Positions 20,840-30,280 of a stretch of DNA of 64,000 nucleotides are shown piece by piece. A program made the translations under genes and the position numbers. Under the pieces are notes generated by a model. The model made no database searches and was not told where the DNA came from. It saw nothing but the letters and a program-made list of their open reading frames with translations. The stretch comes from Pseudomonas persica (GTDB lineage: Bacteria > Pseudomonadota > Gammaproteobacteria > Pseudomonadales > Pseudomonadaceae), in NCBI RefSeq assembly GCF_900291015.1, contig NZ_OLKL01000029.1, positions 122,072 through 186,071 of the forward strand, in the 5' to 3' direction. Each line of letters starts with the position of its first letter. Within the stretch, counting starts at the first letter, position 1.

Positions 20840-21817
20840 ATGAACGCTTTTACGCAGATCGACGAACTTGTGATGCCACTGCCGCTCGAACCGCGTGGTT
20901 ACACCATCGCCCCCTCGAAACAGTCGCCGCGCCTGCTTGAACTGACCTTTGCCCGCGAAACGGTCGAAGCGTTCGTCCAGGCCGTTGCCCAGTGGCCGGT
21001 GCAGGCGCTGGAGTACAAGTCGTTCCTGCGTTTCCGGGTTGGCGAGATTCTCGACGAGTTGTGCCACGGCACCCTGCGGCCGGTGCTGCTCAATACCATC
21101 CTCAATCGCGCCAGCGGCGGGATGCTGATCACCCCGGTCGGCCTGGATGACGTGAGCCAGGCCGAGGACATGGTCAAGTTCACCACCGCCTGCGCACACC
21201 TGATCGGCCGCTCCAACTACGACGCGATGAGCGGCCAGTTCTATGCCCGCTTCGTGGTGGTCAACAGCGACAACTCCGACAGCTACCTGCGCCAGCCGCA
21301 CCGGGTCATGGAGCTGCACAACGACGGCACCTTCGTCAACCAGATCACCGACTATGTGCTGATGCTGAAGATCGACGAAAAGAACATGGAAGGCGGCAAC
21401 TCACTGTTGCTGCACCTGGACGACTGGGAGCAGTGCGACGAGTTCTTCCGCCACCCGCTGGCCCGTCGCGAAATGCGCTGGACCGCACCGCCGAGCAAGA
21501 AGGTGTTCGAGGACGTGTTCCACTCGGTATTCGACACCGATGCCGAAGGTCGCCCGACCATGCGCTACATCGACCAGTTCGTGCAGCCGGAGAACTACGA
21601 AGAGGGCATCTGGCTGAGCGCCTTGTCCGAATCGCTGGAAGGCAGCGAGAAGAAGCTGTCGGTACCGGTGGGCGTGGGTAGCTTCCTGCTGATAAACAAC
21701 CTGTTCTGGCTGCATGGCCGCGACCGCTTTACGCCGCACGAAGGCCTGCGCCGCGAGCTGATGCGCCAGCGCGGCTACGTAGCCTTCCCCAAACCGCTGT
21801 ACCAGCGTGGGCAATAA
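20840..21817 (+). CDS. csiD: Glutarate 2-hydroxylase (CsiD/GlaH)
   Basis: A 325-residue Fe(II)/2-oxoglutarate-dependent dioxygenase of the CsiD family. It hydroxylates glutarate to L-2-hydroxyglutarate in lysine catabolism. The iron-binding HxD pair is visible in [10 protein letters not shown] (about residues 158-167). The distal His and the 2-oxoglutarate-binding Arg are in [14 protein letters not shown] and [13 protein letters not shown] (about 289-315). Length and motifs match E. coli CsiD. It is the first gene of csiD-lhgO-gabP, downstream of the CsiR-type operator. About 115 bp separate it from lhgO. Confidence 0.95.
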   Translation: MNAFTQIDELVMPLPLEPRGYTIAPSKQSPRLLELTFARETVEAFVQAVAQWPVQALEYKSFLRFRVGEILDELCHGTLRPVLLNTILNRASGGMLITPVGLDDVSQAEDMVKFTTACAHLIGRSNYDAMSGQFYARFVVVNSDNSDSYLRQPHRVMELHNDGTFVNQITDYVLMLKIDEKNMEGGNSLLLHLDDWEQCDEFFRHPLARREMRWTAPPSKKVFEDVFHSVFDTDAEGRPTMRYIDQFVQPENYEEGIWLSALSESLEGSEKKLSVPVGVGSFLLINNLFWLHGRDRFTPHEGLRRELMRQRGYVAFPKPLYQRGQ

Positions 21818-21931
21818 TGACAGGACGCGGGGCGGGTGCCTGCCCACGCGTCTTTGCATAAAACGATGCCACCAGGGCCCTTTCGGGCCTTGGTGAGCCA
21901 GTCAGGCAATGCCTGCGTGTGAGGTAAGGCT

Positions 21932-23182
21932 ATGTACGATTTCATCATCATTGGCGGTGGCATTGTGGGTATGTCCACGGCCATGCACCTGGTCAAGGTC
22001 TACCCGGACGCGAAGATTCTCCTGCTGGAAAAAGAGTCCGGCCCGGCCCGCCACCAGACCGGGCACAACAGCGGCGTGATCCACGCCGGCGTGTATTACA
22101 CCCCCGGCAGCCTCAAGGCGCGCTTCTGCCTGGAAGGCAACAAGGCCACCAAGTCCTTCTGCACCCAGCACGGTATCCGCTTCGATGAGTGCGGCAAGCT
22201 GCTGGTGGCCACCAACGACCTGGAAATGCAGCGCATGAAGGCGCTGTGGGAGCGTACCGCGGCCAATGGCCTGGAGCGTTACTGGTTGTCGGCGGCCGAG
22301 TTGCGCGAGCGCGAGCCCAATATCGTCGGCATGGGCGGCATCTTCGTGCCGTCCAGTGGCATCGTCAATTACGCGGAGGTGACTGCGGCCATGGGCGCCG
22401 AGTTCCAGCGCGCCGGCGGCGAAATCCGCTATGGCGCCGAGGTGGTCGGCCTGCAGGAACTGGCCAGCGAAGTGATCGTACGCACGCAGGGGGACGAATT
22501 CCGCAGCCGTTTCCTGGTGACCTGCTCGGGCCTGATGGCCGACCGCGTGGTGAGCATGCTCGGCTTGCGTACCGAGTTCGTCATCTGCCCGTTCCGCGGC
22601 GAGTACTACCTGCTACCCAAGCAGCACAACCAGATCGTCAACCACCTGATCTACCCGATTCCCGACCCGTCCATGCCGTTTCTGGGCGTGCACCTGACAC
22701 GCATGATCGATGGCACCGTCACGGTTGGCCCCAACGCAGTACTGGCGATGAAGCGCGAGGGTTACCGCAAGAGCGACGTCAGCCCCGGCGACCTGTTCCA
22801 GACCCTGACCACCCCCGGCATCCTCAAGGTGCTGGCGAAGAACTTCCGCCCGGGCCTGATCGAGATGAAGAACTCGCTGTTCAAGGGCGGCTACCTCAAG
22901 CAGGTACAGAAGTACTGCCCGAGCATCACCAAGGCCGACCTTACGCCTTACCCGGCCGGCGTGCGTGCCCAGGCCGTGTCGCGTGACGGCAAGCTGATCG
23001 ATGACTTCCTGTTCGTCAACACCGCGCGCAGCGTCAACGTGTGCAACGCGCCGTCGCCGGCCGCCACCTCCGCCATCCCGATCGGCGCCTACATCGTCGA
23101 CAAGGTATGTGAACAGGTCGGCCGCCAGGGCGGCGGTTTCCCCAAAGCCGACCTGGCGCCCGGTCAGCGGGCTGCCGGCTGA
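21932..23182 (+). CDS. lhgO: L-2-hydroxyglutarate oxidase
   Basis: A 416-residue FAD-dependent oxidoreductase of the DAO family that oxidises L-2-hydroxyglutarate to 2-oxoglutarate and passes electrons to the quinone pool. The N-terminal FAD motif is DFIIIGGGIVGMSTAMHLV, followed by GHNSGVIHAGVYYTPGS (about 48-64), which is diagnostic of LhgO. The C-terminal FVNTARSVNVCNAPSPAATSA completes the FAD site. It directly follows csiD, whose product it consumes, so the two complete the glutarate to 2-oxoglutarate route. Expression is expected to be controlled by CsiR. Confidence 0.95.
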   Translation: MYDFIIIGGGIVGMSTAMHLVKVYPDAKILLLEKESGPARHQTGHNSGVIHAGVYYTPGSLKARFCLEGNKATKSFCTQHGIRFDECGKLLVATNDLEMQRMKALWERTAANGLERYWLSAAELREREPNIVGMGGIFVPSSGIVNYAEVTAAMGAEFQRAGGEIRYGAEVVGLQELASEVIVRTQGDEFRSRFLVTCSGLMADRVVSMLGLRTEFVICPFRGEYYLLPKQHNQIVNHLIYPIPDPSMPFLGVHLTRMIDGTVTVGPNAVLAMKREGYRKSDVSPGDLFQTLTTPGILKVLAKNFRPGLIEMKNSLFKGGYLKQVQKYCPSITKADLTPYPAGVRAQAVSRDGKLIDDFLFVNTARSVNVCNAPSPAATSAIPIGAYIVDKVCEQVGRQGGGFPKADLAPGQRAAG

Positions 23183-23226
23183 CGTACCCGTAATACGTTC
23201 TGCGGTTTCGTTTTACTCAACCCGTA

Positions 23227-23263
23227 CTGCCCTACTCACCATCTAGGGCAGGGCGGGCTTTTT
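23227..23263 (+). terminator. Hairpin with T-run between lhgO and gabP
   Basis: The arms CTGCCCT (23227-23233) and AGGGCAG (23245-23251) form a stem, followed by GGCGGGCTTTTTCG. It may be a partial terminator reducing readthrough into gabP, or a processing hairpin. Confidence 0.5.
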
Positions 23264-23333
23264 CGCGCCTGCGTCGGTGACGTGCAAGCCGGCGGCCCCT
23301 GCGTGGGCATGACAAAAACAACAAGGTAGCGCC

Positions 23334-24725
23334 ATGCAAACCCACAAGAACAATTTGAGTCATGGATTGAAATCACGGCATGTCACCATGCTGTCCATTG
23401 CCGGCGTGATCGGCGCCGGCCTGTTCGTCGGCTCCGGCCGTGCGATTGCCGAAGCTGGGCCCGCCACCATCCTTGCCTATATCCTGGCCGGCGCACTGGT
23501 GGTGCTGGTAATGCGCATGCTGGCTGAAATGGCCGTTGCCTCGCCGGACACCGGTTCGTTCTCTACCTATGCCGACCTCGCCATTGGCAAGTGGGCCGGC
23601 TACACCATCGGCTGGCTGTACTGGTGGTTCTGGGTACTGATCATTCCCATCGAGGCCAACATCGCTGCCACCATCATCAATTCCTGGGTCCCGCAACTGG
23701 AGATCTGGGTATTGTCGTTGGTGATTACCCTGTTGCTGACCGCCACCAACCTGTTCAGCGTGAAGAACTACGGTGAGTTCGAGTTCTGGCTGGCGTTGGT
23801 GAAGGTGGTGGCCATCGTCAGCTTCATCGCGCTGGGTGTGTGCGCCATCTTCGGCCTGCTGCCAGGCTCCGCTGTCAGCGGCGTGTCGCGCCTGTGGGAT
23901 AGCGGCGGCTTTATGCCCAACGGTTTTGGTGCGGTGCTGAGCGCCATGCTGATTACCATGTTCTCGTTCCTCGGGGCCGAGGTGGTGACCATTGCCGCGG
24001 CCGAATCCGACGAAGCAGGCAAGCATATTTCCAAGGCCACCAACTCGGTGATCTGGCGGATCACCCTGTTCTATATCCTGTCGATCTTCATCGTCATCGC
24101 GCTGGTGCCGTGGACCGACCCGCGCCTGGCCAGCGAAGGCTCCTATGTCACGGTGCTGGACATCCTCGGTGTGCCGAATGCCAAGGCCATCATCGACGTC
24201 GTGGTGCTGACGTCGGTGACCAGCTGCCTGAACTCGTCGCTGTACACCGCCTCGCGCATGGTCTATTCGCTGAGCCGCCGCGGTGACGCCCCTGCCTGCG
24301 CCCAGGTGACCAGCCGCAGTGGCACGCCGGTGGTGGCGGTGCTGCTGTCTACCGGCGCGGCATTCCTGGCGGTGATCGCCAATTACCTGGTACCGGCCAA
24401 GGTGTTCGGCTTCCTCATGGCAAGCTCCGGCGCCATTGCCCTGCTGGTGTACCTGGTGATCGCCGTTTCCCAGCTGCGCCTGCGCCAGCGCCTGAACGCG
24501 CAGGGCAAGACGTTGGGCTACCGCATGTGGCTGTTCCCGTGGCTGACCTGGGGAGTGATTCTGTTCATCAGCGGCGTGCTGGTGCTGATGCTGTTCCGCC
24601 CGGACCACCGTCTGGAAGTGGTATCGACCATGGTGCTGGCCGTGCTGGTGGTGTGTTCGGGCCTTCTGGTGACACGGCGTCGGGCGCGCGAGGTGGCGGT
24701 TGGCAGTGTAGGGCAGGGCGCCTGA
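23334..24725 (+). CDS. gabP: GABA-type amino acid permease
   Basis: A 463-residue transporter of the amino-acid transporter (AAT/APC) family with about 12 transmembrane helices. The N-terminal LSHGLKSRHVTMLSIAGVIG with GAGLFVGSG is the conserved AAT signature, and FSFLGAEVVTIAAAES (about 207-222) is the family consensus in helix 6. Its place after csiD and lhgO mirrors the csiD-lhgO-gabDTP operon of enterobacteria, supporting uptake of GABA, aminovalerate or a related omega-amino acid. The genes for GabD and GabT are not in this window. Substrate assignment is by family and context. Confidence 0.85.
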   Translation: MQTHKNNLSHGLKSRHVTMLSIAGVIGAGLFVGSGRAIAEAGPATILAYILAGALVVLVMRMLAEMAVASPDTGSFSTYADLAIGKWAGYTIGWLYWWFWVLIIPIEANIAATIINSWVPQLEIWVLSLVITLLLTATNLFSVKNYGEFEFWLALVKVVAIVSFIALGVCAIFGLLPGSAVSGVSRLWDSGGFMPNGFGAVLSAMLITMFSFLGAEVVTIAAAESDEAGKHISKATNSVIWRITLFYILSIFIVIALVPWTDPRLASEGSYVTVLDILGVPNAKAIIDVVVLTSVTSCLNSSLYTASRMVYSLSRRGDAPACAQVTSRSGTPVVAVLLSTGAAFLAVIANYLVPAKVFGFLMASSGAIALLVYLVIAVSQLRLRQRLNAQGKTLGYRMWLFPWLTWGVILFISGVLVLMLFRPDHRLEVVSTMVLAVLVVCSGLLVTRRRAREVAVGSVGQGA

Positions 24726-24805
24726 GCCCTGAAGACAGACGAGCAAGTCGCATCAGGCTGTGAGAGGATGTCCGCCAACACAGCCAGGACCCCGAACGCA
24801 GCCTG

Positions 24806-25699
24806 ATGAAGACACCGAAAAGAATTGAACCCCTGATCCAGGACGGCCTGGTCGATGAAGTACTGCGGCCGTTGATGAGTGGCAAGGAAGCTGCCGTGTA
24901 TGTGGTGCGCTGCGGCAGCCAGGTGCGCTGCGCCAAGGTCTATAAAGAAGCCAACAAGCGCAGTTTCCGCCAGGCCGCCGAGTACCAGGAGGGCCGCAAG
25001 GTGCGCAACAGCCGTCAGGCCCGGGCCATGGCCAAGGGCAGCAAATACGGCCGTAAGGAAGCCGAAGACGCTTGGCAGAACGCTGAAGTGGCGGCGCTGT
25101 TCCGCCTGGCCGGCGCTGGCGTGCGGGTTCCAAAGCCTTACGACTTCCAGGACGGCGTGCTGTTGATGGAGTTGGTGACCGATGCCGACGGTGACGCGGC
25201 CCCACGCCTGAACGACGTGCACCTCGACGCCGAGGAGGCCCGGGCGTTCCATGCCTTCGTCATTCACCAGATCGTACTGATGCTGTGTGCCGGGCTGGTG
25301 CATGGCGACCTGTCGGAGTTCAACGTGCTGCTTGGCCCGGACGGGCCGGTGATCATCGACCTGCCGCAGGCGGTGGATGCAGCGGCCAACAACCATGCCT
25401 TCAGCATGCTGCAGCGTGATGTGGCCAACATGGCCCATTATTTCGGGCGCTTTGCACCGGAGCTGAAAAGCACCCGCTATGCGCAGGAAATGTGGGCCCT
25501 GTACGAGGCGGGCGAGTTGCGCCCGGACAGCCTGCTGACGGGGCTGTTCGAGGAAGACGAGCATGCCGCCGATGTGTCTGGCGTGATGCGCGAGATCGAT
25601 GCGGCCCGGCTGGATGATGCGCGCCGGCGTGCGGCGCGGGCCGAGGCCGAGCATGGGTTGGCCAGGGCAGAGGAGCCTGCGCCGCCCTGGCTTCAGTAA
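24806..25699 (+). CDS. RIO1-family protein kinase
   Basis: A 297-residue predicted Ser kinase with RIO-type motifs. The N-terminal part has GKEAAVYVVRCG (glycine-poor nucleotide loop) and the catalytic Lys in CAKVYKEANKRSF. The catalytic loop is LVHGDLSEFNVLL (about residues 170-182) and the metal-binding Asp is in VIIDLPQAVD (about 189-198). The C-terminal tail of about 50 residues is charged and Ala-rich. Related pseudomonad RIO kinases exist, but their bacterial targets are poorly defined. It lies 80 bp after gabP and is followed by a REP doublet, so it is probably its own unit. Confidence 0.88.
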   Translation: MKTPKRIEPLIQDGLVDEVLRPLMSGKEAAVYVVRCGSQVRCAKVYKEANKRSFRQAAEYQEGRKVRNSRQARAMAKGSKYGRKEAEDAWQNAEVAALFRLAGAGVRVPKPYDFQDGVLLMELVTDADGDAAPRLNDVHLDAEEARAFHAFVIHQIVLMLCAGLVHGDLSEFNVLLGPDGPVIIDLPQAVDAAANNHAFSMLQRDVANMAHYFGRFAPELKSTRYAQEMWALYEAGELRPDSLLTGLFEEDEHAADVSGVMREIDAARLDDARRRAARAEAEHGLARAEEPAPPWLQ

Positions 25700-25705
25700 T
25701 AGATT

Positions 25706-25798
25706 GCCTGCACTGGCCTCTTCGCGGGTAAACCCGCTCCCACAGGAATCGCGCTGTACTTGTGGGAGCGGGTTTACCCGCGAAGAGGCCGGTACAGG
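25706..25798. repeat. Paired REP elements
   Basis: Two well-conserved inverted REP copies (TTCGCGGGTAAACCCGCTCC and GGAGCGGGTTTACCCGCGAA) flank a spacer of about 18 bases just downstream of the RIO kinase stop codon and upstream of hemB. Confidence 0.9.
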
Positions 25799-25906
25799 AA
25801 AAATGCGGCCATTGCCTTTGACGCAAGACAATATCTCGTTATCTGGCCTTTTCACTGGCGCGCGACAGGCATAAGGTATACGCCGTTCAAATTCCCTGGA
25901 GCTGTC

Positions 25907-26881
25907 ATGTCCAACCAATTCCCGTCCGTTCGTCCACGCCGCCTGCGCCAGAACGAGTCCCTGCGCACGATCTTCCAGGAAACCGAATTCCGCCTTGAAG
26001 ACCTGATCCTGCCGATCTTCGTCGAAGAGGGCATCGATGACTTCGTGCCGATCACCAGCATGCCGGGTGTCAACCGCATCCCCGAGAAGCTGCTGGCCCA
26101 GGAAATCGAGCGCTACGCCCGCGCCGGTATCAAGTCGGTAATGACCTTTGGCGTTTCGCACAACCTGGACGCTGTTGGCAGCGACACCTGGAACGAAAAC
26201 GGCCTGGTCGCGCGCATGTCGCGCATCTGCAAGGACACCGTGCCGGAAATGGTGGTGATGTCCGATACCTGTTTCTGCGAATACACCAGCCATGGCCACT
26301 GCGGTGTGCTGCACGACCATGGTGTGGACAACGACGCCACCCTGGCCAACCTGGGCAAGCAGGCGGTCATCGCTGCTGCCGCCGGTGCCGACTTCATTGC
26401 CCCGTCGGCGGCGATGGACGGCCAGGTCCAGGCCATCCGCAGCGCGCTGGACGGTGCCGGTTTCCACGATACCGCGATCATGGCCTATTCCACCAAGTTC
26501 GCCTCGTCGCTGTATGGCCCGTTCCGTGAAGCCGGTGGGACCGCGCTGAAGGGCGATCGCAAGAGCTACCAGATGAACCCGATGAACCGCCGTGAAGCCG
26601 TGCGTGAATCGCTGCTCGACGAGCAGGAAGGGGCGGATGTGCTGATGGTCAAGCCGGCCGGTGCCTACCTCGACGTGATCGCCGATATCCGCGCAGCATC
26701 GCGCCTGCCGCTGGCGGCGTACCAGGTGAGCGGCGAGTACGCGATGATCAAGTTCGGCGGCCTGGCTGGCGCCATCGATGAAGGCCGGGTGGTGCGTGAA
26801 AGCATTGGCGCGATCAAGCGTGCCGGTGCCGACCTGATCCTGACCTACTTCGCCATGGACCTGGCCCGCGAAGGCATCTGA
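25907..26881 (+). CDS. hemB: Delta-aminolevulinic acid dehydratase, zinc-binding type
   Basis: A 324-residue porphobilinogen synthase, condensing two 5-aminolevulinate molecules in tetrapyrrole synthesis. The metal site is the three-Cys zinc type, [15 protein letters not shown], giving Cys122, Cys124 and Cys132 as in the E. coli enzyme. The Schiff-base lysines are Lys197 (AYSTKFASS) and Lys249 ([11 protein letters not shown]). The main HemB of pseudomonads is instead a Mg-type enzyme with Asp at these positions, so this is likely a second, metal-distinct copy. The ATG at 25907 matches the family N-terminus; an upstream extension would translate a REP element. Confidence 0.92.
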   Translation: MSNQFPSVRPRRLRQNESLRTIFQETEFRLEDLILPIFVEEGIDDFVPITSMPGVNRIPEKLLAQEIERYARAGIKSVMTFGVSHNLDAVGSDTWNENGLVARMSRICKDTVPEMVVMSDTCFCEYTSHGHCGVLHDHGVDNDATLANLGKQAVIAAAAGADFIAPSAAMDGQVQAIRSALDGAGFHDTAIMAYSTKFASSLYGPFREAGGTALKGDRKSYQMNPMNRREAVRESLLDEQEGADVLMVKPAGAYLDVIADIRAASRLPLAAYQVSGEYAMIKFGGLAGAIDEGRVVRESIGAIKRAGADLILTYFAMDLAREGI

Positions 26882-26890
26882 TTTCAGCGC

Positions 26891-26908
26891 GCGCCGCTTT
26901 CGCGGCGC
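26891..26908. terminator. Hairpin after hemB
   Basis: A perfect stem-loop, GCGCCGC-TTTC-GCGGCGC, lies between the convergent hemB and DUF1275 genes. No long T-run follows on either strand, so it may only be a transcript-end stabilising hairpin. Confidence 0.45.
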
Positions 26909-26932
26909 ATCGCCGGCAAGCCGCACAGGTGA

Positions 26933-27634
26933 TCAGCGCGGCATGTAACCGCGTTGCCAGGCGCCTGGAATGAACCGCGACACCATGGCCAGTACACACG
27001 CCAGTGCACAGCTGCCGGTCAGTGCCAGCAGGCCCAGGTGGTGTTGCAGCCAGGCTCCCAGCGCGGCACCCAGCAGCATGCCGGCCCAGGGCACCAGTTG
27101 CACCCGCCAGCCATTGCGCCGCTCACCCAGCAGCCAGCGCCCCAGGCCACGCCCGAAGCGCGACAGGGCGCCGGTGACGTAGGTCAGACCGATGGGCAGG
27201 CCGTTCACCTGTTCGACCACGGCATTGATCATGCCCATGGCCAGCGTGGCAGCGAGCAGCGCGGGAAAGGTCGCTGCCAGGGGCCATGCGGCTGCAAAGG
27301 CCAGCAGGGCGGCGACCACCAGCAGCACCGGCCAGGCCCGACGGCGGAAACCGCGCGCCAGCAGCACGCCCAGGGCGTTGCCGACGACGAAGCCCAGCAC
27401 CGCACCACTCAGGCGCAGCACCAGGGCCAGGTCCGCCTCGCTGATGGCGACGGCCAGGCGCGTGGTGTTGCCACTCATGAACGACACGAAGTCACCCAGC
27501 GCCAGCAGGCCGATGGCATCGGTCATGCCGGCCAGCACCGACAGGCCGGCGACCAGGCCAAGGCCGACACGACCACGCAGAATTTGCAGGCGCAGCCGTT
27601 TGGCTGTGCGTGCGGGGAGGACGGTAGGCAGCAT
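26933..27634 (-). CDS. DUF1275 (YoaK-type) membrane protein
   Basis: A 233-residue protein with about six predicted transmembrane helices and the DUF1275 pattern: GLSVLAGMTDAIGLLALGDFVSFMSGNTTRLAVAI near the N-terminus, and NGLPIGLTYVTGALSRFGRGL in the second half. The family is found in bacteria and fungi and has no well-defined transport substrate. The start lies 10 bases after the riboflavin synthase stop on the same strand, so the two are likely cotranscribed. Confidence 0.85.
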   Translation of the reverse strand: MLPTVLPARTAKRLRLQILRGRVGLGLVAGLSVLAGMTDAIGLLALGDFVSFMSGNTTRLAVAISEADLALVLRLSGAVLGFVVGNALGVLLARGFRRRAWPVLLVVAALLAFAAAWPLAATFPALLAATLAMGMINAVVEQVNGLPIGLTYVTGALSRFGRGLGRWLLGERRNGWRVQLVPWAGMLLGAALGAWLQHHLGLLALTGSCALACVLAMVSRFIPGAWQRGYMPR

Positions 27635-27643
27635 GTGCGGGTC

Positions 27644-28273
27644 TCAGGGCAGCAGTTTTTCGCGGGCCAGGGTGCCTTTGATGGTGCGCTCTACGACATC
27701 GACCAGGACCATGGTCTGGTGGTCCACTTCGATGTTGAGCAGCTCGCCGGCCTTGTAGCTGGCGAAGGTAGTCTGGCGCAGGGTTTCCGGGATCAGGTTG
27801 ATGGTGATCAGGTTGTCCTCGACATCGGCGACGGTCAGGCTGCAGCCGTTGACCCCGATGAAACCGCGCGGGAACACGTACTTGCCCCATTCCGGTGGCA
27901 TGCGGAACTTGATGAAGGCGCCGGTTTCCTTGATCGACAGCTCGACGATTTCGGCGGTGGTGGCGATGTGGCCAGCCATCAGGTGGCCACCGACCTCGGC
28001 GTTCATCTTCGCCGAGCGCTCGATGTTGACGCCTTGGCCGGCCTGGAAGTGGCGCAGGTTGGTGCGTTCGAGGGTGGCAGCCATGGCGTCGAACCTGACC
28101 CGGGTGCCATCGATTTCGGTGACCGACAGGCAGGTGCCCTCGACACTGACGCTGGCGCCAATCTTCAGCTCGTCGAGCAGTTCCGGGGTGAGGTCGATGG
28201 TGAACTGGTTGTGGCCCGGGTAGGTGGTCACATCAAGCAGAGGGCGGACGGCCTGGACGATGCCGGTGTACAT
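27644..28273 (-). CDS. ribE: Riboflavin synthase, alpha chain
   Basis: A 209-residue protein made of two lumazine-binding repeats. The first begins MYTGIVQAVRPLLDV and contains SVSVEGTCLSVTEI. The second begins GHIATTAEIVEL and contains GFIGVNGCSLTVADV. It disproportionates two 6,7-dimethyl-8-ribityllumazine molecules to riboflavin. The ATG at 28273 matches the family start and is preferred to one six codons upstream. No FMN riboswitch was recognised upstream, and no other rib genes are adjacent, so this may be an extra copy relative to the usual rib operon; that needs the full genome. Confidence 0.92.
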   Translation of the reverse strand: MYTGIVQAVRPLLDVTTYPGHNQFTIDLTPELLDELKIGASVSVEGTCLSVTEIDGTRVRFDAMAATLERTNLRHFQAGQGVNIERSAKMNAEVGGHLMAGHIATTAEIVELSIKETGAFIKFRMPPEWGKYVFPRGFIGVNGCSLTVADVEDNLITINLIPETLRQTTFASYKAGELLNIEVDHQTMVLVDVVERTIKGTLAREKLLP

Positions 28274-28372
28274 GGAGTTGCTCCTGGGCACAGTAAAGAA
28301 AACTCCCGAACGCTATGCCCGTGGAGCGGTAAAAGCAAGCCGGCCTTGGTCTGGATACTTGAAAGCCACGCG

Positions 28373-28415
28373 GCCCCTGTGGGAGCGGGCATGCCCGCGA
28401 AGAGGCCGGGCCGGC
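28373..28415. repeat. Single REP element
   Basis: One REP copy, CCTGTGGGAGCGGGCATGCC followed by CGCGAAGAGGCCGGG, lies between the LysR stop and the riboflavin synthase promoter region. Confidence 0.8.
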
Positions 28416-28425
28416 AAAAAACTGG

Positions 28426-29343
28426 TCAGCGCCGTGCCGACAACTGCTGCGGCGCCAGAAATGCATCATGGAAGTAGTTGCGCACGGCCTGCATCGCCGG
28501 GCTGAACGCCCGTTCCCGGTGCCAGGCCAACCCCACGCTCATCGGCGTCACCGGGTCGCTGATGGTCACCGTCTCGATACGCTTGCCTTCCAGTGACCAC
28601 GGGCGGTGCACCAGGTCCGACAGGATCGCCACACCGCTGCCATTGGCGACCATACTGCGCACGGCTTCCACCGAACTGGTCCGCACCCGCACTTTCGGCC
28701 GCTGCCCGGCCTGTTCCCAATAGCGCATGGCGCTTTGCTCGGCTTCATCCACGGTCAGCAGGATGAACGGCTCGCAAGCCACATCGGCCAGGCTTACCGC
28801 CGAGCGCTCGCACAGCGGATGGTGGCCGGGCAGCCACAGGCGGCGTTCGGAGTTGAACAGGGTTTCCGAGACGATGTCCGGGTGGGTGAGGTTGGCGGTG
28901 AGCACCACCGCCATGTCGAAACGCCCCTCCAGCAGGCCTTGCTCGATGGCGCTGCGCTCTTGTTCGTAAAGTTCCAGGGTCACGTCCGGGTGCCAGTGTT
29001 CCAGGCGTTGCAGGTGATGCGGCAGGAAGTAGCCGATCACCGTATAGCTTGCTGCCAGGCGCAGCAGGCCGCTGGCGCGCACATCCGGCAGCGGGCTGTT
29101 AAGCGCATCGTCCACGCTGCGCAGGATCACGTAGGCGCGGTTCAGGAAGTGCCGACCGGCCTCGGTCAGGCTCATGCCCTGGACCGAGCGCTGGAACAGC
29201 ATCACGCCGAGCATCGCCTCCAGCTCCTTGATCGCCGTGGTCACGGCAGACTGGGAAATGTTCAGGTGGATCGCCGCCTGGGAAATCTGGCCGATCTCGG
29301 CGGTGGCGACGAAGTAGCGGACCTGGCGCAGGGTCAGTGACAC
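28426..29343 (-). CDS. LysR-family regulator divergent from pxpABC
   Basis: A 305-residue LysR-type regulator. The N-terminal helix-turn-helix is IGQISQAAIHLNISQSAVTTAIKELE (about 16-41), followed by a linker helix and a periplasmic-binding-like effector domain. GTG at 29343 is proposed as start because AGGGAG lies 7 bases upstream and the protein then begins MSLTLRQVRYF as expected; a GTG 12 codons further upstream is the alternative. It is divergent from the 5-oxoprolinase operon across about 120 bp, the classic arrangement for a LysR activator of its neighbour. The effector may be oxoproline or a related acid; this is inference. Confidence 0.88.
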   Translation of the reverse strand: MSLTLRQVRYFVATAEIGQISQAAIHLNISQSAVTTAIKELEAMLGVMLFQRSVQGMSLTEAGRHFLNRAYVILRSVDDALNSPLPDVRASGLLRLAASYTVIGYFLPHHLQRLEHWHPDVTLELYEQERSAIEQGLLEGRFDMAVVLTANLTHPDIVSETLFNSERRLWLPGHHPLCERSAVSLADVACEPFILLTVDEAEQSAMRYWEQAGQRPKVRVRTSSVEAVRSMVANGSGVAILSDLVHRPWSLEGKRIETVTISDPVTPMSVGLAWHRERAFSPAMQAVRNYFHDAFLAPQQLSARR

Positions 29344-29463
29344 GGTAGGCTCCCTGGGTATCTGATTTTCCGAAGACACCCTATCTGTTTATAAATCTTC
29401 CCAAGGGGGTGCGGAGAATCTAACGTGGCTTGCATGCAGTCACAAACGCCAGGAGAGACAGTC

Positions 29464-30222
29464 ATGCAGGTGGTGGATTTCAACTCGGACATGGGGGAGG
29501 GCTTTGGCCCGTGGACCATTGGCGACGGCGTCGACAACGAGCTGATGGGCTACATCAGCTCGGCCAACATTGCCACCGGCTTCCATGCCGGTGACCCCGG
29601 CACCATGCGCCGCACCGTCGAGCGGGCCAAGGCCCTAGGCGTTGCTGTGGGGGCGCACCCTGGGTTCCGCGACCTGGTCGGCTTCGGCCGCCGGCACATT
29701 AATGCCCCGGCCCAGGAACTGGTCGACGACATGCTCTACCAGCTCGGCGCACTGCGTGAAATTGCCCGCGCCCAAGGCGTGCGCCTGCAGCACATCAAAC
29801 CGCACGGTGCGCTGTACATGCATCTGGCACGTGACGAAGAAGCCGCGCGGCTGCTGGTGGAAAACCTGCGGGTGATCGAGCCGGAGCTGCTGCTGTACTG
29901 CATGCCGGGTTCGGTGATCTGCCGCATTGCCCAGGCACTGGGCCAGCCGGTGATTCGCGAGTTCTACGCCGACCGCGAGTACGACCTGAGCGGGTCGATC
30001 GTGTTTACCCGCAATGTGCGGGGCTACGAGCCCAGGGCCGTTGCTGAGCGGGTGTTGCGGGCTTGCCAGCAAGGCGTGGTGCGCACGGTCGAGGGGCAGG
30101 ACCTGGCCATCGCGTTCGATTCCATCTGCCTGCACAGTGATACCCCAAGTGCGCTCGACCTGGTGGAGGCCACGCGCAAGGCGCTGGACGCTGCCGGTAT
30201 CGTGGTACGCGCGCCACGCTGA
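29464..30222 (+). CDS. pxpA: 5-oxoprolinase subunit A (LamB/YcsF family)
   Basis: A 252-residue protein starting [17 protein letters not shown] with the typical LamB/YcsF motifs [26 protein letters not shown] and [12 protein letters not shown]. With PxpB and PxpC it forms the prokaryotic ATP-dependent 5-oxoprolinase that opens 5-oxo-L-proline to glutamate. The ATG at 29464 follows CAGGAGAGACA and removes a 13-codon upstream extension. It is first in pxpA-pxpB-pxpC, 58 bases before pxpB. Confidence 0.93.
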   Translation: MQVVDFNSDMGEGFGPWTIGDGVDNELMGYISSANIATGFHAGDPGTMRRTVERAKALGVAVGAHPGFRDLVGFGRRHINAPAQELVDDMLYQLGALREIARAQGVRLQHIKPHGALYMHLARDEEAARLLVENLRVIEPELLLYCMPGSVICRIAQALGQPVIREFYADREYDLSGSIVFTRNVRGYEPRAVAERVLRACQQGVVRTVEGQDLAIAFDSICLHSDTPSALDLVEATRKALDAAGIVVRAPR

Positions 30223-30280
30223 GCCTGTGCAGTTTGCTTTCGCCTGCCTTTCTATAAAGACTCCAAGAAAAGGAACAGTC

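Noticed and set aside
25760..25906. Upstream extension of hemB
   Set aside because: It would translate half of a REP element; the conserved HemB N-terminus starts at 25907.
24518..26926. Long open frame on the minus strand (about 800 codons) across gabP, the RIO kinase and hemB
   Set aside because: It is antisense to three well-identified genes; its composition is the usual high-GC shadow with no recognisable motifs.
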